Below are positions 1-13,800 of a stretch of 64,000 nucleotides of DNA, piece after piece (positions within the stretch are counted from its first letter, which is position 1; every line of letters starts with the position of its first letter). The stretch spans positions 5,590,001-5,654,000 of the forward strand of contig CM052356.1 of the NCBI GenBank assembly GCA_028551475.1, in the 5' to 3' direction. The stretch comes from Casuarina equisetifolia (Eukaryota > Streptophyta > Magnoliopsida > Fagales > Casuarinaceae). Under the pieces are notes generated by a model. It saw only the letters and a list, made by a program, of their open reading frames with translations, ran no database searches and was not told the origin of the DNA. The translations under genes were made by a program, and so were the position numbers.

Positions 1-1705
1 AATAAGCTCCAAATATAAAATTGAAAATGCTTGGGTGAATCTGAAACATGGTCCCCATAAGAGAATTCTTGCACCGTTTGATGACCGAAAAGGCATCCAA
101 CAAATTTGGCAGGTCGTATAATGTGTTGGAACGTGGGGGCAGGTTTATGGCCTTTGCTTTTCTTTCGTTTTCCCTGCTTTTTATTTAATCTGGGAATAGT
201 TTGGTTGATTGGAAAAATTGTGACCATATACATAGGGAAAAAAAAGAAAGATGCGTGACCAATTTAGACAAAACGACAAGAATAATGTTCTTTTATTTTT
301 ATTTTTATTTTTATTTTTTTTCGTGGGGTGTCAAGTAAATAACTCTCTATTCTGTTAAATTACAATAACATAATCAAGCATTGACTAAAAGTACAAATTA
401 TCTAATAAATTAGTGGCCTGCCTAATCATGATCAGATTTTGAAGTCTATCTGGTCGGTTTATGTACTACAATTATTACATAAAAATTGAATCAAAATCCG
501 AAGTTACAAAATGTATTTTATTGGATGAATATTGTTTTCATACAAATAGCTGAAGATTAAATACAAAAACCCTGATCTCTATTCAGAGAACCTATGCTTT
601 CAATATTTTAAGAAGCCACGTGTCTGATTTTACGTAAAACTCGTGTGATTGACTTTCTCCTGCCTTTCTTTTTCTTAAATTTTTAATTTTTTTCTTTTTT
701 GGTTTAGGTGAGGTGATTTTCTTGCATTTCTTATTAGGAAAGGAAGGAAGAGAACACAAAAGAATGGATTTTGATAGAGGAAGGGATGTGATCCATTTGA
801 TGAAATCATAAACATAAGGGCTCCGCTATGTAAAGTTTGATTATTATGAAGGAGGAAAATAGATTGAACATCTATATCCAAGAGATTTACAAGAACCTCC
901 AATAAGTTAATGAAATAGTAGATTGATATGATTTAAGAACCTCTACCAAGTTAATGAAATAGTGGTTTGGACCAATGAAGTTAACAAATACAATTTCATT
1001 AAATGATTTATTCATAGATAGATTATCTACCAAAGCAAAAATTGTTTGATAACTCCTTTCGATTAACAGACATTGTGATTTTTTTAATTCCATGTGGAAA
1101 ATAGGAGTCATCAATTTTTTTTTTTTAATTTGGATGGACATAGATGATTTGAAAAAGTATCCTCCCTTAGAATGAAATCTAGTGTAACATTAGAGAATGA
1201 AATAAAGAATTGCAATGGATAATTAGAGCAAATAAAAGAAGAAAACTTAGTTGCAAAATTTCTTAAAGTATCATTTTTAACTCGTCTATTGTATATGACT
1301 TGAACATATTAGAAGATATTTTCAAAACAAAATAATTGATATCTCAATTATGTCAGTAAAAGTAAAGAAAGTTATACGATGAAGAGTTTCTTTGTCTAAA
1401 AATATAAAATTCTTTCAAAAAAATGTTATTTTGAATAAAATTTAGAGATTTTTAACATTTATCTTTTTATAATTGTTGCAATTTTTGTAATACTAAGATA
1501 TACCTTTATGCTTCTGCACTTTAATTTCTATTGATACAAGTTTAACATTCCATAATATATATATATATTGAAGTTTTTGGTAGTGTAAGTAAATCAATTT
1601 AAGGGAATAATTTAGGTTAAAGCATGTAAACATAAAAAGAATAATTAAAAAAGTTAACAATAGTTGACCTTGAGGTAGTGATTAGTTATTCAAAAATAAA
1701 CTAAT
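1..1705. other. AT-rich intergenic DNA, no gene seen
   Basis: No open frame here resembles a known protein, and the short ones are low-complexity. A TTTTTA-type microsatellite lies at about 291-322. I see no tRNA-like or conserved coding block. Confidence 0.6.
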
Positions 1706-2246
1706 GATTATTTCTTTGAAAAATAAAAGATTGCTAGTCATTCAAAAAATAATGTTTTTTGAAAGATAGTACCCATTCTAAAGGGCAAGCTAGTTAGTCA
1801 CCTTCTTAAGAAAATACTTCAAAGAAGTTGAAAGGTATTAACTACTTATCTAATAATGATTGTATTATTTACTAGAGTGATCAATCACTCTTATCAATGA
1901 GTAATAAGATACTTAGTTACTCTCTTAAAGAGTTGATTAATTACTTCAAAGATGATCAAATTATTCTTTTGTTATATACTTATAGATATTATCAAGGATT
2001 ATTTCTTTGAAAAATAAAAGATTGTTGGTCATTCAAAAAATAAAACATTTAAAGGATGGTCTGTCATTCTAAAGGACTAGTTAATCACCTTCTTAAGAAA
2101 ATACTTCAAAGAAGTCAAAGAGATAATGATTGTATTATTAAAAACATACCATTAGAGTGATCAATCACTCTTATCAATGAGTAAGAAAATACTTATTTAT
2201 TATCTTAAATAGATGATTAATTACTTAAAAGATAATCAAATTATCC
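1706..2246. repeat. Tandem direct duplication (~290 bp units) with internal palindromes
   Basis: Two direct copies start at about 1,706 and 1,997, each opening with ATTATTTCTTTGAAAAATAA. They share the order of several blocks, including CACCTTCTTAAGAAAATACT and a 16-bp inverted repeat GAGTGATCAATCACTC (1,875-1,890 and 2,155-2,170). The copies have diverged by substitutions and small indels, but both palindromes are perfect. No coding potential is visible. Confidence 0.75.
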
Positions 2247-3501
2247 GAAAGCTCATTTTTGATGAATGGTTTTGTACTATTATCTTTTTCTTTTTCCTTT
2301 GGGTGAGTCCTTGCTAGATTCATTTTTATCAAATAAAAAAGGGAGGCACAAATTTTGCCACTATTAAGCCAAAGCCAATGTTTACAAAGGAATTATTCCT
2401 ATGCTAGATGGGAGGATAAATGCCTTATTTGGTCAAATCAAGGATTCGAGAACTTAAAGTTCCTAGTTTGATAATTCATTACGAGAGGGGAGAGCAACTG
2501 AAATTTTTATGGGGAGATTATATAGGGAATTAGGGAAGTGAATCTTAGAGAAAGCAACAATATGGTTTTGTGTGCTGAAGCTTAAGAACATTGCTTAGAA
2601 CGAGAAATTTTCCCATAATTCTCAAAAGGAAAAGATCATCTTATTTCCTTAAAACTAAGAAACTATAATGTATCGAACTTCATTTTTCCATATCAAAAAG
2701 GTGAGTGCGATAATTTGGTCATATAAGGAGACTTGTCCATTCCTTCCATTAAGATAACTTTTTAAGATGAAATCCAAATTTGTGACAAATAATACTAGAG
2801 ACAAACTGCAATTTGATCTAGGTAGGTAATGGACCGTACTAAATGTCAAGGGCAATTTATCTAATGCCCTTAATCAAGAAGCATAATTAGATAGTAATAG
2901 TTATTTGCTCAAGAATAACAACTATTACTTTCCTAAATATTAAAGTCACGTTTGATGACTTTGGGATTCTTACATTAGAATCATATCTTAAAATATTGTA
3001 AATTGTAGAACTCATAAAATATAAACATATCTTATATTTAAAATATTATTAAATTATAATTTATTCTTCTCACATCTTACAACATATTAACTTTATAGAT
3101 GTGTTAACTTGTGAGAACGCATCTTTTTCCTATTTAATTATTAAAAAAAAGAGTTGGAATTTTATGAATTCTACGATCAACAGCCAAAACAATTATAAAA
3201 TTTTATGTCTGAATCTAAACACATTTTGAATGGCCATGTTTCTTTATGAGAATTCCAGTGCCATCACAAGCTATAGAATAAGAAAAGCTCAATGTGATTG
3301 TTGAAATCGGTGTATTATACGCTGTGGACATGAAGAAAGTCGTGTAATTTCGTTAGCTTGGACAGATACAAATTGGAAAGAAAACATGCTCTCAAAATGG
3401 CAAAAGTAAAACGTAAAAGCAAAGGAAATGGTGCACTTGCCGTCCGTAAATTGGCCTGTGCTGCTACCATTTCAAATCATGAACCGTGGTGAATTTATAC
3501 A
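2247..3501. other. Intergenic DNA downstream of the expansin gene
   Basis: AT-rich sequence with no supported gene. The last ~250 bases next to 3,502 probably contain the expansin 3' untranslated region, because that gene runs on the minus strand. Confidence 0.5.
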
Positions 3502-4876
3502 TCAATGGAAGTTGACATTGGCTTTGTAAGTCAATCCGACTTGCCAGTTCGCCGGAGCAACGTTCCATGCAATTATGGTCTCCCTGGAAGAGTACGCCGT
3601 GATCCTGAAAGAAAGCGGTTGGCCTCCCAGTTGAGCAAAGGCCTGGTATGAAGCTCCCCAGTTATGGCTCATGCTTATCCACCCTGTTTGGCTTCCCTTT
3701 ACCCACATCTGAGAAATGTCTCCGGCACCTCCAACGTTCATCACATACACCAACAGCCAGTACCCATTGCCCTGGAAGCTGAACTGAATCCCACCACTCC
3801 TCCCGCATGGCACTCTACAAGAAAGACACCCTCAACAATTTGAGAATTTCTAAAATGAATTTCTCAAAAAAATATGAATTATCCCTCTTTATAGGCCAAT
3901 TTGAATCTCGTTGTTAGTCTTACCTGCGGTACACGACTGGGATAATGCCAGCCTTCCACTGTGCAATTTTCATGAAGGCAGGCATGGACATGTCAAAGTG
4001 GGTTCGTGGTGGGTTGCACCAGCCACCATTATCAGAGCTCTGAGCCCAATTTGGTGGGCAAAGGTTGGTAGCCGTCACTTTGAGATATGGGACCGAACCG
4101 AGGCACCATTGGGATTGAACGCACTTTATGTGATAGCAAGTCCCACAACCGTATCCATTGTTAAACAAAGTTGAGCTCAAGGCTACTGTGTCGGTTCCAT
4201 AGCCATTAGCCATCAAGTTTCCATACCCACAAGCTCCTCCTGCGAACCAGCAATGAAAAATAAATCTTCGTATTTTTTTGCATGGCAATTGTCATGACTA
4301 GAAAAAGAGTACTATAAGAACTCAATTGTTTCACGTCTCATCTGGCTAAGAAGAAAAAAAAAAAGAAAAAAGAAGGAAAAGTATAATCATCTTTCATTTA
4401 TGATGAATTTTTTTACTAAACTCAGTTCATGTCCAAAAATTCCCTCAAGAGTAGAAGAATCATATCTTCGTATCATTTCACATTGAAGAATAATACATTT
4501 TCTTGCAAATCATTTTAATTTACTAGCTTCGTGTATTGTCACTCAAACATAAATTTTGATAATATATTAAAAAGCTCAATTTCTATCAAAAGTTTTGTTG
4601 GTGAAAAAAAACAAAACTTATCTTTAAATGCATTGAACTTGTATGAGAAGTTCATTTTCTTCATAGGTTAAACCATGCATCCTCACTAAAAGCTGAACAT
4701 GAGGCTAACTACTTACCCATGGTTGCAGAGGCTGACTCGTCACCATAGAAGGTTGCATGAGCAGGTTTCCAAGAGCTTGGCCGGAAGGCCGTTGTCGACT
4801 TGCTGCCAAATGTCAGGATGGAAGCAATGAAGAAGAAGAAGCTCAAGCTCCATGATCGAAGGGAAATCACAGCCAT
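3502..4876 (-). CDS. Alpha-expansin (cell-wall loosening protein)
   Basis: Three exons on the minus strand: 4717-4876, 3924-4239 and 3502-3814, giving 262 residues, the usual alpha-expansin length. Residues 1 to about 29 form a hydrophobic signal peptide ([13 protein letters not shown]), so the protein is secreted to the wall. The mature part opens with [20 protein letters not shown], typical of the family. The GH45-like domain carries the Cys pattern, the alpha-expansin insert GGWCNPPR and the HFD motif at residues 134-136. The C-terminal domain (from about residue 170) is the grass-pollen-allergen-type cellulose-binding domain. Expansins loosen non-covalent cellulose-xyloglucan contacts during growth, without hydrolysis. 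Introns are 4240-4716 and 3815-3923, both GT-AG, and the frame is continuous. The gene looks intact. I cannot assign the EXPA number. Confidence 0.93.
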
Positions 4877-4942
4877 GTCTCAATGAGTTTTGGGAGCTTC
4901 GTGACGTCCTGTGACAATGCTTATTGACTTGTGTATGCTAAA

Positions 4943-4950
4943 CTTATATA
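4943..4950 (-). promoter_or_regulatory. Probable TATA box of the expansin gene
   Basis: TATATAAG on the minus strand, 67 bases upstream of the expansin ATG, a normal TATA position for a plant gene with a short leader. Assigned by motif and spacing only. Confidence 0.5.
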
Positions 4951-6916
4951 CATAAACAAAGACCAGGAATCAGCATAATTGGACAACGGGCTGCCTCTTC
5001 GTGGCCCTCACGAAGATCAACGTGGCGTCAATCTTATACGATGCATTTGATGCTCTGGTTGCCATTATAAATATGGGGTCTAAACCTGGGGACGTGCAAG
5101 CATGAACAGGTCTGGGCTCCCAAAATGCTTAAATAAAACAGGCTAAGACTTTCTTTCCTCTTTCTTTGTTTCTTTCTGTCCGGTCCGGTATTTAGATCTA
5201 ACAACTGGATATTCAAAGCTACAATTTCTAGTACAACCGGTGAAGAATTGACTTTCTGGAAAGGCAAATAACTGAGGAAGTCAATTTCCAAGGATTAAAG
5301 GACTGAAATAATTAATTTTTTTAGTGGTTGAGGCATTCAAATTTAAGTAACCTTGGTAACAATGTGCACATAATATGGTCGATGTTTTCCACAACATCCC
5401 CCACCCCCTTTTCAAATTTTAAGTGCTTGGAACAAGGAGAAAGAAGGAAAGGAAATCATGGATTAGTGTTATGAATTTCATTCTCTTATATTAAAAAGAC
5501 AAATGGAATGATCTGATTGTGTAAAAGAGTTTGACTACTTTTCTCATTGAATTGACCTTTGGGAATGAAATTTAGGTTTATGAAAAGTAATATTGAAGTC
5601 AAACTATGACCCAACATAATGCATTTGTAATTGTTATCCCTTAGCATGGGATGGGCAATGGACCCATCTAGTGATACCTGTAACTATTGTCAATTGTAAG
5701 GTGGGTAGTAGTGGACCCTTAATGTGGAATAGGCAAAGGGGTCATCTATGTGAAAAGTGATGTGAATTTGATTGATGAGATAATCTAATTATATAAAAAG
5801 GCTTGATTATTTTTATTGGGTTAACCTTTTGGGCTAGAACCTAGGCTGTGACACTAGCTCTTATGTATAACCCAACTTAAGCCATGACCAAGTGAAAAAT
5901 TAATTAATAACTATAAGTTTTGTTAGAAGACTTGCTTCTTTTTTTTCCCCTTCTCTTACAATTGGTTTGTAAAAGAAGATAATATGTTTATATTTAAAAA
6001 ACACAACATGCTAATATATTGATAATATAATACACACACTTGGTTTAATACATCTTTTTACAAGGATTTAGTTCACAAATAAAAGGGTACCTTACTTAAA
6101 ATCTAAGTTTTAATATCGTATTAAAAAGTTTTTTTTTCCTTATGAAAGGATTTGTACAAAGAGAGCATGTATTTTATTTTAAAAATAATTTTCAAACACA
6201 ATTCAAGCAACATGAAATACTTTTATACCATTCCTAGCATGCATTTCCCATTTCATGCATGAGGGTGCCATCTCCTAAAATTAAATTTTGATACTACACT
6301 AGAATTTTTTTTTCCTTTTAACTACTCAAACCGGCTTATTACAAAATAAAATATTTTCATATATAAGAAACAGAGCACGCCCAAAAAGCAAAAAGAAGAA
6401 GAAAAGATATAGAGAATATTTTGATTTAAAAACAAATATGATCAATTCCGTATAGAATTGCATGTGAACTCACACAAAAAAGGGAAAATTTTTATCATGA
6501 TAATCACTTCTTCATTGAAGATTATAAAAAAATAACCATAAAAATTAATTGAATTTTATAATTAAGAGTATTAAAATTCTTGAAATGCTTTATCATATTA
6601 AATTACTTAATATGAACGCCGATTTTTAAAATACTTGCAACTATATCGTGTTAATTACTTTTGCATCTAAAAAATGATACATGTGATGTCTATTGAGCTG
6701 ATAAATACTTAGTTAGCAAAAATGCTAGATTTTGACATAAATAAATCTTAATCAATTTAATAAAAGGGATTGATTTTAGACTTAATAATGCCCAGATATA
6801 AAAAGCCCATTTGGAAGCCCATATGGAAGCCCACGAAGTCCAAGAAAGGGGAATCATGAATAAACTCAAGAAAAAGGATTCACGAGTCTTGGAAGACCCG
6901 CATTCGAGAAAAGGCA
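4951..6916. other. Intergenic region between divergent expansin and SAP18 genes
   Basis: Shared upstream region of two divergent genes. The part next to 4,950 should hold the expansin promoter. The part ending near 6,916 should hold the SAP18 promoter and leader. The middle (about 5,300-6,700) is AT-rich with no coding signal. Confidence 0.5.
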
Positions 6917-6943
6917 ATGGACCGGAGGGGAAGAGACGCAAAA

Positions 6944-9748
6944 ATGGCCGCAGCCGCTCCACCCCAGAGGAGACCCACGTCGACTAGACCCCTCCCTCCT
7001 CCGCCTCCTCCTCAGTCCAGGGCTCCGCCACCACTCCCAGCTCGCCCACGCTTTGAACCCGTCGATCGGGAAAAGGTCTTGCTATTTCTATCTTCTTGTT
7101 GTTTGTGTTATACGCAACTGTAAGGGGGAAGTTACTATGAGATTGCGAAATGTGCTAACAGATTTGAAAATTTTGAACTGATTTCTGTTCTTTGCGCTAA
7201 AAAAATGCAGACTTGCCCGCTTTTGCTCCGAGTTTTCACTAAGGTATGGGCAATTTTCATTCGCTACTATTAAGTTGATCTGTTTTTGGGTTGGATTTGC
7301 TCTGTTCTGCTGAGACACGTTGAAAGCAGAAAAGAACTAGGCAACTGAACTTTGTTGCTAAGTGCTAAACTGTAGGTTGTCCAAATGCTTAAATTTGCTA
7401 AGTTTAATCCTTTGATCAATATTGTATGGTGTGGCTTTAAGAATTCTTGTGTGCGATGTTGAATCCCCCATTTTCCCAAAATCTTAAGCTAATGCTTATG
7501 TTAAATTTAATCATTTAGTTTGCATTCGGATGGTTTAAGCAACCATTTTTAGCAATGTTCACTTTGTCGATGTTTTCAAACTTCTGTATTTGCATACTAG
7601 AATGTTGGATGGGGAATGTCGACATAGGTGCTAGAACATTTTTGGTATAGGTAGTTGGTTGAGATGCTAAAGAGCTCCTTGTAGGTTTTGTGATACTTAA
7701 AACAAGCACAATCTTGAAGTGGCTGCGTATTATAGTTTGCCTAAGATTAGTGGGAGAAAACGTTGTGTTTGAACCCGGAAATAACAAATCCGTGGAAGAT
7801 GTAAGCTTCATTTTGGCTTATGGTATGACTGCAGGAGATTGCTTCCTAAAAGTTACTGATTTGTTGATCATTGAGGAAAAGTATCTTGTATGCTTGCTGA
7901 CTGAAAAGTATGTTTGAGCTTGTTGGCTTGCGTTTAGGGTTTAGCCAGTTGACCAAGATTACCGACAAACTTTTCCCTTGTATAAGGAACTGTTATCTTA
8001 GACAGCTTGGCTGGCTAGAGTCAACTATGGTTCGTGCCTAAGGACAACGGATGTGTGGGATCAGTGGGGTCAAAATCAATGTGTGTGGAGGCACTTAAAC
8101 CATTTAAGTAGATCCCCTATCCACACTTTTTGTTCTCTTTTCAATGTTTGCAACGGTTTTTGTCAATCATTTTTTCAACTCGAAGTCCCTGTTACCCATA
8201 CCACACTAGGTGCTTCTTTCTAACTGCTGTCAAACAAGTGGCATAACCAGACTCTTCTACCACAGCATGTGAATCTGCGTGAAATATTTGCAGTTGTACT
8301 AGTGTCGAAAGCAATCACTGAAAATCGGCCTTTGTGCTAGATGTGAGGTTGAGAGCTATTTTTGATCCTCATGGCTTGTCAATGTTTGAGGATCTTAGGG
8401 CTATTTGACGTCATGTTGTGGATGGTAGGTATGGCAGTGTTACATGCTAATGGTCTAGAGATGTTTTGCCCCTCTGTTTTCTCATGTGTACTTCCAGTGT
8501 ACTAGGCTATGACCTTTTCACTTTTCAGTTTATAACTAGAACTAACTAATTTTCATCTTGGATATGTGGATTGCTGCATATTAATGATGTAAAAAGTTGG
8601 TTTATATCGTCTTATTTGAATGTTTCTTTCTGTTCTTATGTGTTTAATTTTCTGCAGATTGGAAGTCATCATGGTGAGGAGGATTTTGCAGTGAGAGGGA
8701 AGGAACCCAAGGACGAGGTTCAAATTTATACATGGAAAGATGCAACACTGCGTGAATTGACTGATCTTGTATGTTCACTCTGAGTCCAACCTTCCTGTCT
8801 TTCATTGAATTACATGTTTTATTTGTTATGTGGATGACACTAATTCTTTATTAGGTTAAAGAGGTTGCTCCCGAGGCCAGGAGAAGAAACGCAAAGCTTT
8901 CTTTTGCTTTTGTGTATCCTGATCAACGTGGTCGATTTGTGTTGAGAACGGTACATTTATTTATTTCATTTAGTTGGTCAAACAAGCATGTATTGTCGGT
9001 GCAGTTACGCTTTAACTAGCAAAGTCCTCTTGCATCATCTGTCCATTTATTTGTACCAACATAGGGAGGGCCTGCTTGCGGAGTAATTACAGTCTACTGA
9101 TTCATCTGAATTTGTGGAAATTTTGATCTCTAATTCTGGCCTAGGTTTTGTATAATGATATAATACCTGGCCTTAGAAGTTGATGTCTTATCATAGACAC
9201 GACTAAATATTCACCAATCCTATGATTGTCTTTATTGCCAGGTCGGCAGTGTCCCACGAGATGTACTGTTTGTTTTTGGGCATGTCTAACACTCTTCCAA
9301 TTGAAGTTCATAAATATATAGGAGGTACAATAGAGCGGGTAAATGATTAATACATTGTCACAGATCCACAACACCAATTGATTAAGCTTCAGGGCATATG
9401 ATTTCCTTCAAGTGATTGGTGGGAAACGAAAACACTGAGATGCAATTGGCTTTGGTCGTAACCTTCACACGACTGATTGTATTTGTTTCCATGAACTTTC
9501 ACATGTTTTGGGCCACAAGGTGGCATCACACGTTTGGTCTTTTGATAAGCAGGTGGGGATGACCCATTCTTATGGAAATGGCCGACGATTAGATGACAGC
9601 AAGACATTGGGTGAACTTAGCTTCCAGGTAAAACAAAGTATCCATAACAGTAAACCATATTCGTAGATTATGCTTGATGTGGACGAGTTGACTTCTTACG
9701 CTTGTGAATGTGCAGATTGGAGATTACTTAGATGTGGCAATCTTGTAG
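6944..9748 (+). CDS. SAP18: SAP18-like histone deacetylase complex subunit
   Basis: Six exons: 6944-7075, 7211-7243, 8658-8768, 8855-8950, 9553-9627 and 9716-9748, all joining in frame at GT-AG sites to 159 residues. An in-frame ATG at 6917 would add nine residues; I prefer 6944 because MAAAAPPQRR resembles the start of plant SAP18. Residues 1-40 are a Pro/Arg-rich leader. The ubiquitin-like SAP18 fold follows: VDREKTCPLLLRVFTK, then AVRGKEPKDEVQIYTWKDAT and LSFAFVYPDQRGRFVLR, ending in IGDYLDVAIL. Plant SAP18 (Arabidopsis protein about 152 residues) links transcription factors to Sin3-type histone deacetylases and also belongs to the ASAP splicing/exon-junction complex in the nucleus. It is convergent with PGRL1. 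No defect is seen. Confidence 0.94.
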
Positions 9749-10822
9749 AGGAAAGGGTTGTTGATACCTGAAGTGGCTATGCCAGGTTCTTTGATATCAT
9801 CCATTCCAGACTGACTTAAGAGGTGTTGTTACGCGTTAGGTTTATCGGTCTGATCAGTATGAGAATGTGTTTAGAAATTTAAATGCTTCGACTTTACATT
9901 GATGCCCCGTGGCTGCTGCAATGTATGACCTAAGAATTATGAATTTGAAATATTGTATAATCATATGTCATTAGTGTATCATTGTTGGTACCTGATTTCA
10001 GGTATTTTCAGGTGGATATTATTCATTTCTCATGAATTTTATGCAGCTTCCAGCACAACCTTTGGGAGTAGCAGCTTCTTGATAAAAGAGAAAAGGATAA
10101 AACGAAATTAAAACGAAAAGTAGATAAGACAGGAGAGAAAGGCTTTCCTACTAATAAACTGCTTTCTAAAAACTGAAAACTTCAAAGCATAGAGTAAGAG
10201 TGATTGACATTGCTGTATTTATACAGGGGAAGAAACTGGAAAAAGCTTTGCTGAGGGGATTTTTAAACAGTATTCTCATGATTGTTATGCGGTTGTCGCT
10301 GCCACTTGCACTGGATAAGCCCGTATTTGGTGTACATTCCGGGCATAGATAATTATATTATACTTATCAACACAACTGACAACTAAGTTGAATTTTAGTG
10401 TAGAAGACCTGCAATCTTTCTCCCCTAAGAAATAATGATTCTGGGTATATACATTACGTGAAAACCTTCATCTCCCCCCATCTCCATGGGTTAGTAGCTG
10501 TTGTATTGCCTCAAGGTGGATTCATCCTGCAGACAATAGCTTGGTACATTCACCATTGTACAATTGTAGAAGTAAACTCAACTATTTCGGCGCTGGAGAT
10601 TCCATTTATAATCAAAATTTTCTTAAGAAAAACCTGGATAAACAGGAGAATGGAGAGAAGAAAGATGGTGGATTTAGAAAGGGACCCAAACTAGATCCCC
10701 CGGCCCAAACATCACAGTTTTGCAGTCTGATCAGCATTTTTTTTTTCTTTTTTCTTTCTTGTTCTCAAATCGATAAACAAAAAAGCAGTGGATTGTGTAT
10801 GGTAGACAGTATGTACCTCCAG
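9749..10822. other. Convergent 3' intergenic region (SAP18/PGRL1)
   Basis: Both neighbours end here, so both 3' untranslated regions lie within it. The open frames at about 10,458-10,867 lack family features and overlap the PGRL1 last exon on the wrong strand. I see no further gene. Confidence 0.55.
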
Positions 10823-13800
10823 TCAAGCTTGACTTCCTTCTGGCAATGTAATCAAGCGTGCTTTTGAGTCAAACACCATTTCAGTTCCACAACTGGGACA
10901 AAATAGAACTTGCAACAGTTACAAGTAGTGGAATACATATAAACGGAATACAACTATGTATATCTCCACCATTTTACTTTCCGATGTTTCCCAACTACAG
11001 ATGTTGGTGGTTGCATTAAACACCTTGGACCATGGATAGTTAATATTATTTTGCTTAATATAGTCTTTGATTCAGTTAAAAAAAAAAATTACCATGTTCA
11101 TCATACGTTTGTATATAGGCATAAAATATTTCTTGGATCTGAGAACGATCACTGCCTTGATAGGCGTTGAGGAAGCAGTTTCTCTTGGCTGTGTGTATAT
11201 ATCTACACACACACTCTGTATGAAGATAAAATTATAGGGCCAGTCATTCAAGCAGTTCAGAAGGACCTTTGCACTTACTTTGAACATTTGACATTGTTGG
11301 TGGTTCCTCCACTAGCAATTGATAGTATGGTCCCAAAGAAGGAGACATTCTCAGTTCCGCAGTTGGGACATGGGCCCTGAAAAACAATATGCAGTATGGT
11401 TCAACATTATGTGATTGTAATGTTTATCTTGAAGAGATTTTGGTAAACATATTACCTTTAAGATCAAAAAGTCCTTGACAATCGCATTTGTAATCGTAAG
11501 AGCCAGCCAAACTATGAGGGGCACAGCAGCAAACCACGTGAAAATGAAACTGAATGGCTCTGGGAGCTGCATTTGAACATTCCACAAAAGCACATGCATT
11601 ACAAATTTTTACCCACGAAAAGTGGAAGTAATGGGTTATTGTAGGAGCAGCACCAGAGACGAAGAAAAGGGCAGCTTAAGAAGGATATAATATTTGAGTA
11701 CTAGTGTGAAACAATTTGGATTTTCGGACTTCAAGCCTTGCCTTTTCCTGGCAAAGACTAGAATTTGTGATGTGAAATTTATTTTATAACTTTTAGGTGA
11801 TAAGTGTTGGGAAGAATTCATATTCCTTGTGTTAAGAATGATGTGGTAAAAGTCTCACATTGTTATAAAAATTTTGGAATTCATCAATTATGAAGAAATG
11901 ATTCATACTCTTGAGTCAAATTGTGAAAAGAAATAGACTTTTTAATATGGTATTAAAGTCTATCTTCAAAACAACACCCCTAATAAAGCCTGTAATCCGA
12001 AGTAGTTGGTAAAATGATGTAATATACTTAATGTGAAACTTACAACTTGCATTGTTTGTGAGAGGTATGTTGAGAATGATGTGACAAAGTTCTATATTGT
12101 CTAAATTTCATTCAAGAATCCTTATGTATAGAAGAATGACTTCATATTTTTAGATAAGAATGAATAATCAAACAAATCTAACTATTTGAGTGTGCATATT
12201 AGTGTTTCATGAAAATAACAATGGTGTTATCATCCTACACCTTTAGTAAACAGCATGGCCTTAATCACTATGATATAATTATTCAAGAATTTACATATTG
12301 GCTAATTGGCCTGCTAAACTCGGATAATCAATAAAAATGTCTCTAGCAATATCATTAACTGGAGAGGAAGCAAAGAATTATGATGAAGTGTGATTGCTTT
12401 CTTTCTCCGTTACAATTGATCCAAGAACCATAAATAGCTTCATCAACGCAAGTAAACACCGAACTTTAACAACTACGTACCTCAAGTAGATATGTAATTT
12501 CAAATCCAGTCAAATCATCAAGGAAGAAAAAGCTGGAAGGACACAATACAAAATAAACTTAAAATTAGAGAAGGAAAAATGAAAATGTGACTACTAAGAA
12601 ACTATAAGACCCATTATTTTTGTTGAATCCCAAAGAAGAAACAAAGATGATCAATTATATTAGATGTACATAAGAATTCATCTCTTTTAGGCAATAGCTT
12701 GGCATGGACAGCCTTATTCCTATAAATCAATCACCAATGAACTTGAAGGACAATTCTTTTATCTATTATAGGGCCACTCATATTCTGGCACTTGAAGAAT
12801 ATAAGCAAGGAGAAAAAATAAGCCCCAGAACCATTTCCGATGTAGTCCATGAGAATGTGCCATACATGTGAAATTTAAAAGGTTAACAAAATTTGTTCTA
12901 GATGCATAAGTTCTGCATTACAGATAACAGCAAAAGACAAAAACTTCAGTATCAACAGTAAGATGGGTATCATCATTAGAAATTTTAAGCCGAAATGATT
13001 TCAAGAAACTATGTTACTTACAGTCCTAATGCAACAACGGTAGCTGGGACATTCAACAAAAACATCTTTAAATAGTCCACCGTCAGATCACTGTAAACCT
13101 GTGACAAGAGTCTGTCAGTACAATTAAGCCAAATGCCGCTAGCCATTACTCAGTTATTTGCAGAATCACTAATGACTGTGTATAATGAACTAATCTAGTA
13201 TTTATGGCATCTCCAAGTCAGGCAATGCATCTGAGTGGACGCTAGTCGATTTGGTGATATTAACCTACAACATTGGTGCATTTAACAAGATCCGAGATCA
13301 TGTTCGGTCAATGTAAGTTGTTAGATAAGCATTGTGACTAATCATTGCACATAAGCACGAGCAGAAAATGGAAAAGCAGCCAAGCATAGGCTAAGACGTA
13401 CCTTTCTACTTCGGAGACTGCATCGGGGACCCTCAACTACAATATCACTCCCTTCCATCTAGAAAACAATAAGTTACCAATTAAGTTACATTCTATCTGC
13501 AGTAAAACTATGAAACACTAAGAGCAATTGCTAGTGGAATGCCTCGTATGTGCGAGTAACTCTCTCCATAAAATTCAAACAAATATTTTGTACTTTTCTC
13601 CCAGGGGATAATTTTCCAGGATATATGTTCTGCAAATGATTTGCTTCGTGCATTTCAACAATTTTTAACTATCACAATGGGGGAAGAATGTCAAGAATTT
13701 TGTTACTGACACAACAATGCAGATCATATTGAGGTAAGTTTCCTCTTTTCCTCTTACAGAACTTATTTTTCATGCTTTAACCTGCAAATAATACTCCTAC

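Noticed and set aside
3911..4174. 87-codon plus-strand frame within the expansin gene
   Set aside because: Antisense shadow of expansin exon 2.
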